A stretch of 64,000 nucleotides of DNA from Sphingobacterium sp. xlx-96 (GCF_011007365.1 NZ_WFKM01000002.1:248001-312000), one strand, 5' to 3'. Shown: positions 18,405 through 27,548, counted from the stretch's first letter. Notes: a model not told the origin generated them from the letters alone. Numbers and translations are program-made.

Positions 18405-18800
18405 ATGGGCATACATGTAGGAAATGTTCTGGAACAGGTTCTTCGGATGGAACGTATTGGGATTAGCGAATTATCCCGAAAGCTCAAAGTAAGCAGAAGA
18501 ACAATATACAATTGGTTTAAACAAGAGAATTTGAATCTCCAAATTCTCTTAGAAGTTGGTAATATAATCGGACACGATTTTACGGCCGAATTGCCTGAAA
18601 CATTAATAAAAAACCATCCTCACTTGCTTAACGCAGAGGATTCATCTTCTATAACCAATGCAGATATTGATAATAGTTCTGTTTATTTTTGGATGAATAA
18701 ATATATTAGTTTGTTAGAAAAATATAGCGATCTCTTAAATCTCATTTCTGAGAACTCCGCTTCAAATAAGAAAATGACAGGAAAAAACGACTATTTCTAA
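18405..18800 (+). CDS. Small helix-turn-helix protein at the end of the capsule locus
   Basis: A 131-residue protein with an N-terminal HTH (about residues 8-50: VLEQVLRMERIGISELSRKLKVSR then RTIYNWF), similar in plan to XRE/Cro-type domains. The remaining 80 residues are polar, with a possible helix near the end (FWMNKYISLLEKYSDLLNLI), and match no family I know. It follows the dehydratase by 26 bases and is the last gene of the run. It could autoregulate the polysaccharide operon. It is not a NusG/UpxY-type antiterminator. Confidence 0.7.
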   Translation: MGIHVGNVLEQVLRMERIGISELSRKLKVSRRTIYNWFKQENLNLQILLEVGNIIGHDFTAELPETLIKNHPHLLNAEDSSSITNADIDNSSVYFWMNKYISLLEKYSDLLNLISENSASNKKMTGKNDYF

Positions 18801-18979
18801 CTTAAAAATGAGAACCACAAAGCATAGCTCCTATCACCACCTTTACTTCTTAATTACTGGTTATAATCCTCTAACGTCAGCTCAACGTATTCCATGACCT
18901 TTAGTATGGCACTTCACTTTTGCCATTCCACTACCAGGAACACTTTCCATTGAAATAGCAGCAAACATTGCTCACCCCT

Positions 18980-19023
18980 ATTACAAAAAAAGCTTCAAGT
19001 ATCCTTGAGGCTTTTTTTGTAAT
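18980..19023. terminator. Bidirectional intrinsic terminator
   Basis: TTACAAAAAAAGC TTCAAG pairs with CTTGAGGCTTTTTTTGTAA (one bulge), giving a long stem with T-tracts on both strands. On the + strand it would end the capsule operon 180 bases after its last gene. On the minus strand it would have ended the decayed tRNA copy that adjoins it. Confidence 0.75.
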
Positions 19024-19061
19024 AGAGAACAGGATTGAACTGTGCTATCAGCAGTTGACGG
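19021..19061 (-). pseudogene. Decayed tRNA remnant (T-arm and acceptor 3' side)
   Basis: The sequence at 19019-19042 matches the 3' end of the tRNA-Met at 19118-19141 in 18 of 24 positions. Read on the minus strand it keeps an ACAG/CTGT stem around the canonical loop TTCAATC. No pairing 5' acceptor strand exists, since the second tRNA terminator occupies that place. It also carries its own terminator at 18980-19023. It looks like a tandem tRNA copy that lost its 5' half, or a scar of an integration event. Confidence 0.5.
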
Positions 19062-19080
19062 CATGTAATCCAATTAAGAT

Positions 19081-19112
19081 CAAAAAAAGCCTCACCTTTC
19101 AGTGAAGCTTTA
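19081..19112 (-). terminator. Intrinsic terminator of tRNA-Met
   Basis: On the minus strand the stem AAGCTTCAC / GTGAGGCTT with a six-base loop is followed by seven T. It lies six bases after the tRNA 3' end. Confidence 0.7.
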
Positions 19113-19117
19113 TCTAG

Positions 19118-19191
19118 TAGCGGGGAGCAGGATCGAACTGCCGACCTCAGGGTTATGAATCCTGCGCTCTAACCATCTGAGCTACCCCGCC
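19118..19191 (-). tRNA. tRNA-Met (anticodon CAU)
   Basis: On the minus strand the 74-base sequence folds as a cloverleaf. The acceptor pair is GGCGGGG / CCCCGCT, the D-arm contains AGCTCAGATGGTTAGAGC, the anticodon loop is TTCATAA with anticodon CAU, and the T-arm is GGCAG TTCGATC CTGCT. CCA is not encoded. The last pair of the anticodon stem is A.C, a mismatch. CAU could also belong to the lysidine-modified Ile tRNA, but the sequence resembles elongator tRNA-Met of Bacteroidota. Confidence 0.9.
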
Positions 19192-19431
19192 GTTTCGGTG
19201 ATGCAAATATAGTAATAAGGAATTATTTTCAAAGGAATTATTTAGAGATTTTAATAAATTATTAATCCCTTAAAAGGACCTTCAATGCAATTATCTATAA
19301 ATGAAAGACGTAAGATGTTGACAACTTTTTCAATGTGAACATTTTTTATCTGACTTGCTACTCTTTTAAAATAAAAATATGTATCATTACAGAAATCAAT
19401 ACGAGAATGTAAACTAAAAAGTGACCTGTCT

Positions 19432-19809
19432 ATGTCGGAAAAAACTAAAATACAACTTGAATATATAATTAACTCTTCTCCCCGTATTCTATACCCTTAT
19501 CTGGTTGAACCAAATGACTTATCGCAATGGTTTGCCGATGACGTGATCTACCATGACGGAATTTACGAATTTATCTGGGATGGAGAACACCACAGAGCCA
19601 AGCTTGCCGCATATAAAGAAAACAAATACGCCAAATTCAAATGGATAGACGATGACCCTCATTTTTTCGAATTAGAGATCATGCAGGACGAATTGACAAA
19701 CGATGTTGCTCTAGCAATAACAGATTATGCAAAAGACGAAAATGTAGATGATAGAAAAAAAATCTGGGACAACTCGATAAGCTATCTACAGAGTGTAATT
19801 GGTGCTTAA
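19432..19809 (+). CDS. START-like domain protein
   Basis: A 125-residue SRPBCC/START-like protein. It starts with IQLEYIINSSPRILYPYLVEPNDLSQWFADDV, the usual pattern of AHSA1-like folds, followed by beta strands with DGEHHRAKL and KFKWIDDD, and a C-terminal helix WDNSISYLQSVIGA. It lacks a signal peptide. It lies 67 bases before the LptF/G permease. The role is unknown; a hydrophobic ligand is inferred from the fold. Confidence 0.8.
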   Translation: MSEKTKIQLEYIINSSPRILYPYLVEPNDLSQWFADDVIYHDGIYEFIWDGEHHRAKLAAYKENKYAKFKWIDDDPHFFELEIMQDELTNDVALAITDYAKDENVDDRKKIWDNSISYLQSVIGA

Positions 19810-19876
19810 AATTCTGTATCTTTGTTTGTCGCTCGTAGCCTAACACAAAGTTAGGAAAGGCTATGCGTAAAGATGC

Positions 19877-21334
19877 ATGAAAAAAGTACACGTATTAATA
19901 CTACAAGCATTCATTAAGCCCTTTATAGTCACATTTTGTATTGTGATGTTTGTGCTTTTGATGCTTTTTTTATTTAAATATATTGACGACCTTATCGGAA
20001 AGGGATTTGAGTGGTATGTTATAATGGAACTGATTGGCTATCAGTGCGCCGTACAGTTAGCAATGGCACTTCCGCTATCTATGCTCTTATCCTCGATTAT
20101 GACATTTGGTAATCTTGGAGAAAGCTATGAATTAGTTGCGATTAAAGCTGCTGGTGTATCACTTCGTAAGGCCATGAGCCCGCTTTTTGTTCTAGTCGCA
20201 CTATTTGCGTCAGGATCCTTTCTATTTTCAGATTATATACTTCCTGTCGTAAACCTAAAGATGGGATCCCTCCTTTGGGATGTGCGCAATAAAAAGGCCG
20301 ACTTTCTAATTAAACCTGGAATTTTTAACAGTACTATACCAGGGTATTCGATTCGAGCAAAAAGCAAAAGTAAAGATGGGACAGTATTATACGATCTGAC
20401 TATTTATGACAAATCGAAAGGTACAGCTGGCAGTGACGTACTGGTCGCTAAAGAAGGATATATGTACAACTCGCGGGATCAAAACTTCATGATTCTGAAG
20501 CTTATTGATGGTGTACGTTATGAAGACTCCCGTGCGAGCAATGCCAAAACCTATGACCCGCGTCAGCAGTTTACCCGTTTCTATTTTAAGGAGACAGAGA
20601 CAAAGTTTAATATGGATGCTTTTGAAATGAAGCGGACAGATGAAAACCTTTTTAAACAACATCACCAGATGTTAAATCTTCGTCAGCTTAAGCTCAAGTC
20701 TGACACCAACAGAATGGAGTTGGATAGTGTATCAAGAATCAGTGCACAGGAACTGAAACACAACATCCTCTTTACTTCGCGGTATTACAACGAAGGCATT
20801 CATCAAAAGTCTAAATTAAAAATTGAAGGGAGTCTATTAGACAACGTTCCAGCATCTGCAAAAAGAAATATTGTAAGTAGTGCCTTGGGACAGATCCAAC
20901 AATTTAAGGATGGAACATTCAATAGATCTGCAGAATACCAAGCATTGGTAGACAAAGATCTTCGTTACGATATTGAGTATCACCGTAAATTTACGCTTGC
21001 AGTTTCTTGTCTACTCCTATTTGCTATAGGAGCACCGCTAGGAGCTATCATTAGAAAAGGGGGATTGGGAGCGCCGGTAGTGATATCCATCATATTCTTC
21101 TTGATATATCATATTATCTCTACCGTAGCGGAGAAATCAGCTAAGGATGGCGCTATCAGCCCATTTTGGGGGATGTGGATGGCAATCATTGTTTTAACCC
21201 CATTAGCAGCATTCCTTACTTATAAATCGACCACAGACTCGGCCTTATTTGATATAGACCAGTATAAAATCAAGGCTCAGTATGCTTTGTCATGGATTAA
21301 AGAAAAATTAAATATCAAAAAACAAAAGGTCTAA
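19877..21334 (+). CDS. LptF/LptG family lipopolysaccharide export permease
   Basis: A 485-residue YjgP/YjgQ family protein. Three transmembrane helices precede and three follow a large periplasmic region (about residues 110-360). The pattern ALPLSMLLSSIMTFGNLGESYELVAIKAAGVSLRKAM is the coupling-helix region of LptF/G and SCLLLFAIGAPLGAIIRKGGLGAPVVIS is the fourth to fifth helix. It should form the inner-membrane part of the LptB2FG transporter that extracts LPS. The periplasmic domain is longer than in E. coli (about 360 residues in total there), as is common in Bacteroidota. Confidence 0.92.
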   Translation: MKKVHVLILQAFIKPFIVTFCIVMFVLLMLFLFKYIDDLIGKGFEWYVIMELIGYQCAVQLAMALPLSMLLSSIMTFGNLGESYELVAIKAAGVSLRKAMSPLFVLVALFASGSFLFSDYILPVVNLKMGSLLWDVRNKKADFLIKPGIFNSTIPGYSIRAKSKSKDGTVLYDLTIYDKSKGTAGSDVLVAKEGYMYNSRDQNFMILKLIDGVRYEDSRASNAKTYDPRQQFTRFYFKETETKFNMDAFEMKRTDENLFKQHHQMLNLRQLKLKSDTNRMELDSVSRISAQELKHNILFTSRYYNEGIHQKSKLKIEGSLLDNVPASAKRNIVSSALGQIQQFKDGTFNRSAEYQALVDKDLRYDIEYHRKFTLAVSCLLLFAIGAPLGAIIRKGGLGAPVVISIIFFLIYHIISTVAEKSAKDGAISPFWGMWMAIIVLTPLAAFLTYKSTTDSALFDIDQYKIKAQYALSWIKEKLNIKKQKV

Positions 21335-21379
21335 TCGCAATTTTGACTTCTTTATTATTAAAAGAAAATAAATCAGACA

Positions 21380-21387
21380 TACCTTTG
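21380..21387 (+). promoter_or_regulatory. -7 promoter element of ribBA
   Basis: TACCTTTG fits the Bacteroidota TAnnTTTG element and lies 22 bases before the ribBA ATG. The -33 position is AT-rich without a clear TTTG. No FMN riboswitch-like conserved sequence fits in the 75-base gap. Confidence 0.4.
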
Positions 21388-21409
21388 TAATTCGAAAACT
21401 CATATATCA

Positions 21410-22624
21410 ATGGATATAAAATTAAACACGATCGAAGAAGCTATTGAAGACATCAAAGCAGGGAAAGTAATCATCGTTGTAGACGATGAAGACAGGGAGA
21501 ACGAAGGAGACTTTGTAACCGCAGCGAGAAATGCTACACCTGAGATTATAAACTTTATGGCGACTCATGGACGGGGATTAGTTTGTGCCCCGTTGACCGA
21601 GCAACGCTGTAAAGAATTAGATTTACACCCGATGGTAGGTCAAAATACAGCTATATATGAAACTAACTTTACGGTATCAGTAGATTTGCAAGGCTACGGC
21701 TGTACCACAGGGATATCGGCCTCAGATCGCTCAAAAACAATTAAAGCGTTAATAGATCCTAATATAAAGCCTGAGGAGTTGGGGCGCCCAGGGCATATCT
21801 TTCCATTGATCGCTATTGACGGAGGCGTATTACGTCGTACGGGGCACACCGAAGCCACTGTTGATATAGCAAGACTAGCTGGTTTTGAACCAGCTGGTGT
21901 GCTCGTAGAAATATTAAAAGATGATGGCGAAATGGCAAGGCTTCCAGATTTGATGGAAGTAGCAAAACGATTTGAACTGAAAATAATAAGCATTGAAGAT
22001 TTAATCGAATATCGTCTGAAACATGACACACTTATCAAAGAAGAGGTATCTGTAAAGATGCCAACCGTCTACGGGGATTTTCAAATGAAAGCTTTCACTC
22101 AAAAAAACACTGGACAACAACACCTTGCTATCTACAAAGGAGAGTGGAAAGAAGACGAACCAGTGCTAGTTCGTGTACACAGTTCCTGTATGACGGGAGA
22201 TATTTTTGGCTCATGTCGTTGCGATTGCGGTCCTCAACTCCACAAAGCAATGGAAATGATCGAGAAAGAAGGGAAAGGAATTATCGTATATATGAATCAA
22301 GAAGGTCGTGGTATAGGACTGATCAACAAACTCCATGCTTACAAACTTCAAGAAGAAGGAGTAGACACAGTAGATGCGAATACACAATTAGGGTTTAAAG
22401 CAGATTTAAGAGATTACGGCGTTGGTGCGCAGATAATCCGCCATATGGGAGTTACAAAAATGCGGCTGATGTCAAACAACCCAACTAAAAGAGCTGGTCT
22501 AATAGGTTACGGAATAGAGGTTGTCGAGAACGTACCCATTGAAATCGAACCGAACGTATACAACGAGGATTACTTGAAAACCAAGCGAGATCGAATGGGA
22601 CATACGATCCTTAAGAATTTATAA
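21410..22624 (+). CDS. ribBA: Bifunctional 3,4-dihydroxy-2-butanone 4-phosphate synthase / GTP cyclohydrolase II
   Basis: A 404-residue fusion. The N-terminal RibB domain (1-200) has [28 protein letters not shown] and [11 protein letters not shown] with the acidic and glycine-rich substrate residues. The C-terminal RibA domain (205-404) has the zinc cysteines in [17 protein letters not shown] and the GTP-binding [16 protein letters not shown] and NNPTKRAGL. Both enzymes feed riboflavin synthesis from ribulose 5-phosphate and GTP. Key residues of both halves are present, so the fusion looks active in both. Confidence 0.97.
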   Translation: MDIKLNTIEEAIEDIKAGKVIIVVDDEDRENEGDFVTAARNATPEIINFMATHGRGLVCAPLTEQRCKELDLHPMVGQNTAIYETNFTVSVDLQGYGCTTGISASDRSKTIKALIDPNIKPEELGRPGHIFPLIAIDGGVLRRTGHTEATVDIARLAGFEPAGVLVEILKDDGEMARLPDLMEVAKRFELKIISIEDLIEYRLKHDTLIKEEVSVKMPTVYGDFQMKAFTQKNTGQQHLAIYKGEWKEDEPVLVRVHSSCMTGDIFGSCRCDCGPQLHKAMEMIEKEGKGIIVYMNQEGRGIGLINKLHAYKLQEEGVDTVDANTQLGFKADLRDYGVGAQIIRHMGVTKMRLMSNNPTKRAGLIGYGIEVVENVPIEIEPNVYNEDYLKTKRDRMGHTILKNL

Positions 22625-22627
22625 AAT

Positions 22628-22657
22628 AAAAAAAGAGGACGAGTTCCTCTTTTTTTA
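22628..22657 (+). terminator. Intrinsic terminator after ribBA
   Basis: AAAAAAAGAGGA pairs with TCCTCTTTTTTT around CGAGT. It starts four bases after the ribBA stop. Confidence 0.85.
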
Positions 22658-22705
22658 TAGATAGCAAACTACATCAACAATTGTTACCTACATAAAAGAG
22701 AAATC

Positions 22706-24136
22706 ATGACAAACGCACTTTTTGTACAACAAGCTTATATCAACGGAGACTTTATTGATTCAGAGCACACTTTTGAAGTCATAAACCCATCTACAAATAA
22801 AACAATTGGCACCGTACCGAATCTTCATATTGATCATTGTAAAAGTGCGATTAAGGCTGCCGAATCAGCACTCTCCCTATGGCGGCAAACCCCTGTTGGC
22901 ATACGTTGTCAAGCTGTTTATAAAATATACGAACTCATCCTCAGCCACAAAGACGAGCTTGCAGAGATCATGACGTTAGAATGTGGAAAAACACTAACCG
23001 AATCGCTGGGAGAGATTGACTATGCAGCTTCATTTGTTGAATGGTTTGCCGAAGAAGGTAAGCGTACGTATGGAGAGACGATCCCTTCACTCAAAGGTAA
23101 CAATCGTTTGATGACCATCAAACAACCTGTAGGAGTAGTAGCTGCTATCACACCGTGGAACTTCCCTCTAGCAATGATTACGAGAAAACTAGCCCCTGCC
23201 TTAGTAGCAGGATGCCCTGTTGTCCTAAAACCAGCTTCGCAAACCCCATTTACAGCAATAGCCCTTGCTAAGCTGACCCAAATGGCCGGAATACCAAAGG
23301 GCGTCTTTTCTGTAATTACTTCCAAAGACAGTAAAGGATTTGGAGAGGAACTGGCTACAAATCCCATCGTGCAAAAGATCACATTTACAGGCTCCACAGC
23401 TGTTGGAAAGACACTCATGCAACAGGCGGCCAGCACCCTTAAGAGAATCTCTTTCGAACTAGGTGGAAATGCTCCTTTCCTTGTATTTGACGATGCAGAT
23501 GTTGACAAAGCTGTTTTGGGAGCTATTGCGGGAAAATTTAGAAACTCTGGACAGACCTGTGTCTCAATAAATAGATTTTACATTCAGGAGGCTGTTTACG
23601 ACGAATTTGCAAAAAGGCTTAGTACGGCTGTTAAAGTACTAAAAGTTGGCGATGGATTTACACAAGGTACTCAGGTAGGCCCTCTAATCAATCAAGCTGG
23701 TTTAGAAAAGGTAAAAAAACACGTGGAAGATGCAGTAGGCCGGGGAGCCAAAATTTTAACAGGAGGAAAACCACTTCATGGAAATTTCTTCGAACCTACG
23801 GTACTCACGGATCTCGCTCCCGATAGTATAATAAGCAAAGAGGAAACCTTCGGTCCTATATGTGCCCTATTTAAATTCAGCAATGAAGAAGAGGCTATTC
23901 AATTAGCAAACAATACGCCTTTTGGCCTAGCTGCTTATTTCTACAGCGAGAACATCCATCGTTGCCATCGGGTGGGCGAAGCTTTAGAAGCGGGAATGGT
24001 CGGTATCAACACAGGCCTAATCTCCAATGCATCCGCTCCTTTTGGGGGTATAAAACAATCCGGAATAGGTAGAGAAGGTGCTAGATACGGAATAGACGAA
24101 TATCTCGAAATTAAGTATTTATGTTATGGAGCATAG
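22706..24136 (+). CDS. gabD: NAD(P)-dependent succinate-semialdehyde dehydrogenase
   Basis: A 476-residue aldehyde dehydrogenase. It has ITPWNFPLAMITRKLAPALVAG, the cofactor segment ITFTGSTAVGKTLMQQA, the general-base glutamate in SFELGGNAPFLV, the catalytic cysteine in NSGQTCVSINRFYIQ and the C-terminal PFGGIKQSGIGREG. The combination GQTCVSINR with KQSGIGREGARYGIDEYLEIKY is typical of succinate-semialdehyde dehydrogenases, which convert succinate semialdehyde to succinate. No GABA transaminase gene is adjacent, so the exact aldehyde is less certain than the family. Confidence 0.88.
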   Translation: MTNALFVQQAYINGDFIDSEHTFEVINPSTNKTIGTVPNLHIDHCKSAIKAAESALSLWRQTPVGIRCQAVYKIYELILSHKDELAEIMTLECGKTLTESLGEIDYAASFVEWFAEEGKRTYGETIPSLKGNNRLMTIKQPVGVVAAITPWNFPLAMITRKLAPALVAGCPVVLKPASQTPFTAIALAKLTQMAGIPKGVFSVITSKDSKGFGEELATNPIVQKITFTGSTAVGKTLMQQAASTLKRISFELGGNAPFLVFDDADVDKAVLGAIAGKFRNSGQTCVSINRFYIQEAVYDEFAKRLSTAVKVLKVGDGFTQGTQVGPLINQAGLEKVKKHVEDAVGRGAKILTGGKPLHGNFFEPTVLTDLAPDSIISKEETFGPICALFKFSNEEEAIQLANNTPFGLAAYFYSENIHRCHRVGEALEAGMVGINTGLISNASAPFGGIKQSGIGREGARYGIDEYLEIKYLCYGA

Positions 24137-24151
24137 TCGCTCCGCAACATA

Positions 24152-24652
24152 TTACCACAAATGATACCGTACACCGAGTGTTAAATAATTAGGCAGAAAC
24201 GTTTCATCTTCGACAAGATACTTCACCTTGTACCCTGTATAAACAGATAATTGTACAGGCTTAAAGTAATAGCTCAATCCGAGCTGTCCGTTGAGAACGA
24301 ACCTTTCATCCTTTACAAATACATACTCCTTGACGTCGACCTCTTGGTAACTAATAAAATCTTCGGCTGCTCCCGCTCCGAGAAAAACGTTAAAATTACT
24401 TTTTCGCTTGTCTAAAAATGAAAAAAGATAGTCTGCACCAACAGAAACAAAATTACTTCTTCCGTGGACCTGAGCTTGTACTGAACTACGGTTATCCAGG
24501 TCATACTTCCCTTGCACGCCAAAACTACTTTCTTTTGCTGATTTTACATTCATATCGCCATAAAAACCAAACGCCCAATTGTGTTCCTGTGCAAACGAAT
24601 GTGCCGATAACACCGTCATAAGTATGACTGTCAAAAAAACTCTTTTCATCAT
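24152..24652 (-). CDS. Small outer-membrane beta-barrel-like protein
   Basis: A 166-residue protein with a cleavable signal peptide ending in AHSFAQEHN. The mature part alternates polar and hydrophobic residues with Gly and aromatic residues (FGFYGDMNV, FNVFLGAGAA, LNGQLGLSYYFKPVQLSVYTGYKVKYL, YLTLGVRYHLW), the pattern of an eight-strand outer-membrane barrel, and ends in an aromatic-rich strand. No specific family is recognised. It lies convergent with gabD, 15 bases away, and four bases after hemJ, which shares its strand. Confidence 0.65.
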   Translation of the reverse strand: MMKRVFLTVILMTVLSAHSFAQEHNWAFGFYGDMNVKSAKESSFGVQGKYDLDNRSSVQAQVHGRSNFVSVGADYLFSFLDKRKSNFNVFLGAGAAEDFISYQEVDVKEYVFVKDERFVLNGQLGLSYYFKPVQLSVYTGYKVKYLVEDETFLPNYLTLGVRYHLW

Positions 24653-24655
24653 AAA

Positions 24656-25207
24656 TTAGTCTACCTTCTCTCCTTTTGATTTTCGATATTTCTTATAAAG
24701 TTTAACTAGTATCATCAGTAAAATTGCTAATATCAATAATCCTAACACACCATAAATCCAACTTAGCGCTGATTTCAAAATAACGACAAATACTATAGCA
24801 AACAACAGCACTGTAGATACTTCATTCCAAAGCCGTAATTGATGTGAAGTCCATGTAGAAGCTTCATCCCTCAACCTAAACATTATCCGTTGGGTTCTAA
24901 AATGATAAAAAACCATTCCTCCGACAAACAACAACTTGACGTGCATCCAACCTAAAGAGAGTAGCCCAGGGTTTAGATACAACATTAATAAAGCAGAAGC
25001 AATCGTAATGTACATGGCAGGAGTTGTGATCACCCACCAAAGACGGTTTTCCATAATTGTAAACTGTCGGTGCAACACATTATATTCCACCTTTTCCTTT
25101 CCTTTGGCTTCTGTATGATAAATGAAAAGACGGGGCGTATAAAAAAGTCCCGCCATCCAACATATCACAAAAATGATATGTACTGCCTTAGCATATAGAT
25201 ATATCAT
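24656..25207 (-). CDS. hemJ: Protoporphyrinogen IX oxidase, HemJ type
   Basis: A 183-residue membrane protein of the UPF0093/HemJ family. It has IYLYAKAVHIIFVICWMAGLFYTPRLF with the conserved histidine, the segment ENRLWWVITTPAM, WMHVKLLFVGGMVFYH and LRLWNEVSTVLL, with about four to five membrane helices. HemJ catalyses the six-electron oxidation of protoporphyrinogen IX. The nearby hemE on the same strand supports the heme role. A hairpin at 25221-25248 separates them. The last 25 residues are basic and less conserved. Confidence 0.85.
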   Translation of the reverse strand: MIYLYAKAVHIIFVICWMAGLFYTPRLFIYHTEAKGKEKVEYNVLHRQFTIMENRLWWVITTPAMYITIASALLMLYLNPGLLSLGWMHVKLLFVGGMVFYHFRTQRIMFRLRDEASTWTSHQLRLWNEVSTVLLFAIVFVVILKSALSWIYGVLGLLILAILLMILVKLYKKYRKSKGEKVD

Positions 25208-25220
25208 AATACAAAAGTAA

Positions 25221-25248
25221 GAAGGAAAAATTAAATAATTTTTCCTTC
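25221..25248 (-). terminator. Probable terminator between hemE and hemJ
   Basis: GAAGGAAAAATTA and TAATTTTTCCTTC form a 13-base inverted repeat with almost no loop, ten bases after the hemE stop. The T-tract on the minus strand is interrupted, so termination may be partial. Confidence 0.45.
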
Positions 25249-25257
25249 TTGATTTTA

Positions 25258-26292
25258 TTAGTACCTAAACTCTTTAATTACTTCGACAGCGTATTTGACG
25301 TGGTCAAAAGGCATATCCGGCATGATACCATGTCCCAGATTACATATAAAACCATTCTCTCCTCGCATACGTTCAAAAAGTTCGTGTATCTTAGCTTTGA
25401 TAACAGGCTTGTTAGCATACATGATGAATGGATCCAAATTTCCTTGTACAGCCATACCAGCAGGTAGACTCTTTTTAATATTTAACAGATCCGCATTCCA
25501 ATCGACCGAAATGACATCGGGTTTAGTCTCTGCCATAACCGGTGCAAATACGGAAGCTCCTTTTGCGAAAGAAATAACCGGGACCGTGCGTTTCAAATTG
25601 TCGATAATATACTTATTGTATTTGTGAGAGAATGTGTGATAATCATTCCAAGACAAAGCCGAGGCCCAACTATCGAACAACTGTACTGCGTTTACCCCCG
25701 CATCGATCTGCATATTCAGATAGGCTATTGTCAAGTCAGCAATCTTCTGTAAAATAAGATGAGCAAGTTCTGGCTCATTATTAAGCATAAGTTTTGTTAG
25801 CTTAAAATCTTTTGAAGAAGCCCCTTCTACCAAATAGCTTAATATGGTAAATGGCGCACCGGCAAAACCAATAAGTGGGATACGTCCATTTAGGCGTTCT
25901 TGAATCACTTTAATCGCATCGGCTACGTATTGAAGCTTGTCTAAGCAATCTACAGATAGCTTTTCAGCATCAGCAAATGATCGAACCGGATTTGAAAAAC
26001 GAGGCCCTACCCCTTGTTCAAAGGACAAGTCCCCTCCCATAGCTTCGGCAGTAACAAGAATATCTGAGAAAAGAATAGCAGCATCGATCCCCAGAAGGTC
26101 CACAGGCAACATGGTGACATCTGCGGCAATTTCCGGTGTCTTACACATCTCCAAAAAGCTATACTTATTCTTGATTTCCCAATATTCAGGCATAAAACGC
26201 CCTGCTTGACGCATCATCCACACCGGAGGTCTTTCTGTTTGCTGCGAAAGCGCAGCTTTGATAAACAAATCGTTCTGTAAAATTGTACTCAC
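25258..26292 (-). CDS. hemE: Uroporphyrinogen decarboxylase
   Basis: A 344-residue HemE. The N-terminal substrate loop RPPVWMMRQAGRFMPEYWEIK is diagnostic, with the catalytic Asp-bearing ILFSDILVTAEAMG and the C-terminal NLGHGIMPDMPFDHVKYAV. It removes four acetate carboxyl groups from uroporphyrinogen III to give coproporphyrinogen III. It lies six bases after the TPR gene and is probably co-transcribed with it. Confidence 0.97.
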   Translation of the reverse strand: MSTILQNDLFIKAALSQQTERPPVWMMRQAGRFMPEYWEIKNKYSFLEMCKTPEIAADVTMLPVDLLGIDAAILFSDILVTAEAMGGDLSFEQGVGPRFSNPVRSFADAEKLSVDCLDKLQYVADAIKVIQERLNGRIPLIGFAGAPFTILSYLVEGASSKDFKLTKLMLNNEPELAHLILQKIADLTIAYLNMQIDAGVNAVQLFDSWASALSWNDYHTFSHKYNKYIIDNLKRTVPVISFAKGASVFAPVMAETKPDVISVDWNADLLNIKKSLPAGMAVQGNLDPFIMYANKPVIKAKIHELFERMRGENGFICNLGHGIMPDMPFDHVKYAVEVIKEFRY

Positions 26293-26298
26293 TATTTC

Positions 26299-26814
26299 TT
26301 AATTATATTTTTTTACGTCTTCTCTAATTTTCCTAACTATATCACTTTGCCGCTGCGTCAGCGCTAACTTATCAGCCAGATCTAAATATGTCAAAACACG
26401 CTCATACTCTTTTTTCCGCAGGTTGATATTTGCTAGGTTTATCAACACCATACCCTTTTCGTTATCTCGGCGCCAAGGCAATCTGGAAGCCAGCTGGAAA
26501 TGATATTCTGCCTCATCGACCCGATTCTCTTTCAAAGCTATATTACCCAGCATAAATTCATAAAAGTTACGTCGTCCTTTCCTTAGATGGTCTGGATTTT
26601 TGATCTCTGCAAGTAATCTCTTTGTTTTCTCGTAATCTTGTTTGTGAAATGCCTGGGTGGCGAGAAAAACTGTTCCTTCCCGATATTGACTCCATATGAA
26701 ATATCCAATAATCCCCAAGAGATAAACACAAACATTGTAGTGTCTGAAAACAACGGAATAGGCTAAGCCTACGACCGCTATTGACACTACTATCATCCGA
26801 AACCGTGTATTCAT
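26299..26814 (-). CDS. Membrane-anchored TPR protein
   Basis: A 171-residue protein with two N-terminal hydrophobic segments (about residues 6-44), then helical repeats of TPR type: FHKQDYEKTKRLLAEIKN, MLGNIALKENRVDEAEYHFQLASRL, INLANINLRKKEYERVLTYLDLADKL. It probably sits in the inner membrane with its repeat domain in the cytoplasm. It starts five bases after the response regulator stop and ends six bases before hemE. A link between the two-component system and heme synthesis is suggested only by this order. Confidence 0.75.
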   Translation of the reverse strand: MNTRFRMIVVSIAVVGLAYSVVFRHYNVCVYLLGIIGYFIWSQYREGTVFLATQAFHKQDYEKTKRLLAEIKNPDHLRKGRRNFYEFMLGNIALKENRVDEAEYHFQLASRLPWRRDNEKGMVLINLANINLRKKEYERVLTYLDLADKLALTQRQSDIVRKIREDVKKYN

Positions 26815-26819
26815 AAAAG

Positions 26820-27548
26820 TTATTCGCCTTGGCCTTCGGGAGTATCTGTAAACTTATACCCTACCCCTCGTATCGAGTGAAAATAGATCGGGTGCTTTTG
26901 GTCCGGTTCAAAATACTTTCTGAATGTCAGGATAAAATTATCAATGGTTCTTGTAGAAGGGTATACATCATAATTCCAAACAGTTTCCAGAATCTGCTCT
27001 CTTGAAACAGCTTCATTACGTCGCTCAATAAGAAGCTTCAATAACATCGTCTCTTTTTTAGTAAGAGAGGTCACTGTACCATCTGGCAAGTGTAATTCGT
27101 AAGAGTTAAAATAAATGGTTTTATCACCAATCGTATACGAATTCAGTTCTTTCAATTCATCCCCTTTCATACCGCGACGGATTAGATTCCCAACCCGCAA
27201 AATCAGCTCTTCAAGATTGAAAGGCTTCACCAAATAATCATCAGCACCTTTTTTAAGTCCGGTAATACGGTCTTCGCTGCTATTTTTGGCAGTCAAAAAC
27301 ATAATAGGCACCTCCGTGTTCTGGAGACGAATAGTCTCCGCTACCTGAAAACCGTCTATTTCCGGAATCATAACATCCAAAATAATTAGGTTAAAGCGCT
27401 CTTCTTTAAAAATTTTTAACGCTTTCTTTCCATCGGTTGCCGTAGTAACACGGTAACCTTCAAGTTCTAAATTCAATTTGATTGCCTCCAACAAGTGTTC
27501 CTCGTCTTCGACCAAGAGTATCCTTTGCTTAGCTTGCATAATTTTCAA
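26820..27548 (-). CDS. OmpR-family response regulator (RprY-like)
   Basis: A 242-residue response regulator. The receiver domain (1-125) has ILLVEDEEHLLEAI, the phospho-acceptor D58 in LIILDVMIPEIDG and KGADDYLVKPF. The winged helix (140-235) has LTKKETMLLKLLIERRNEAVSREQILETVW and SIRGVGYKF. The start may be three codons later at 27539. It overlaps the kinase gene by 20 bases (11 with the later start), the usual arrangement of a cognate pair. Confidence 0.93.
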   Translation of the reverse strand: MKIMQAKQRILLVEDEEHLLEAIKLNLELEGYRVTTATDGKKALKIFKEERFNLIILDVMIPEIDGFQVAETIRLQNTEVPIMFLTAKNSSEDRITGLKKGADDYLVKPFNLEELILRVGNLIRRGMKGDELKELNSYTIGDKTIYFNSYELHLPDGTVTSLTKKETMLLKLLIERRNEAVSREQILETVWNYDVYPSTRTIDNFILTFRKYFEPDQKHPIYFHSIRGVGYKFTDTPEGQGE

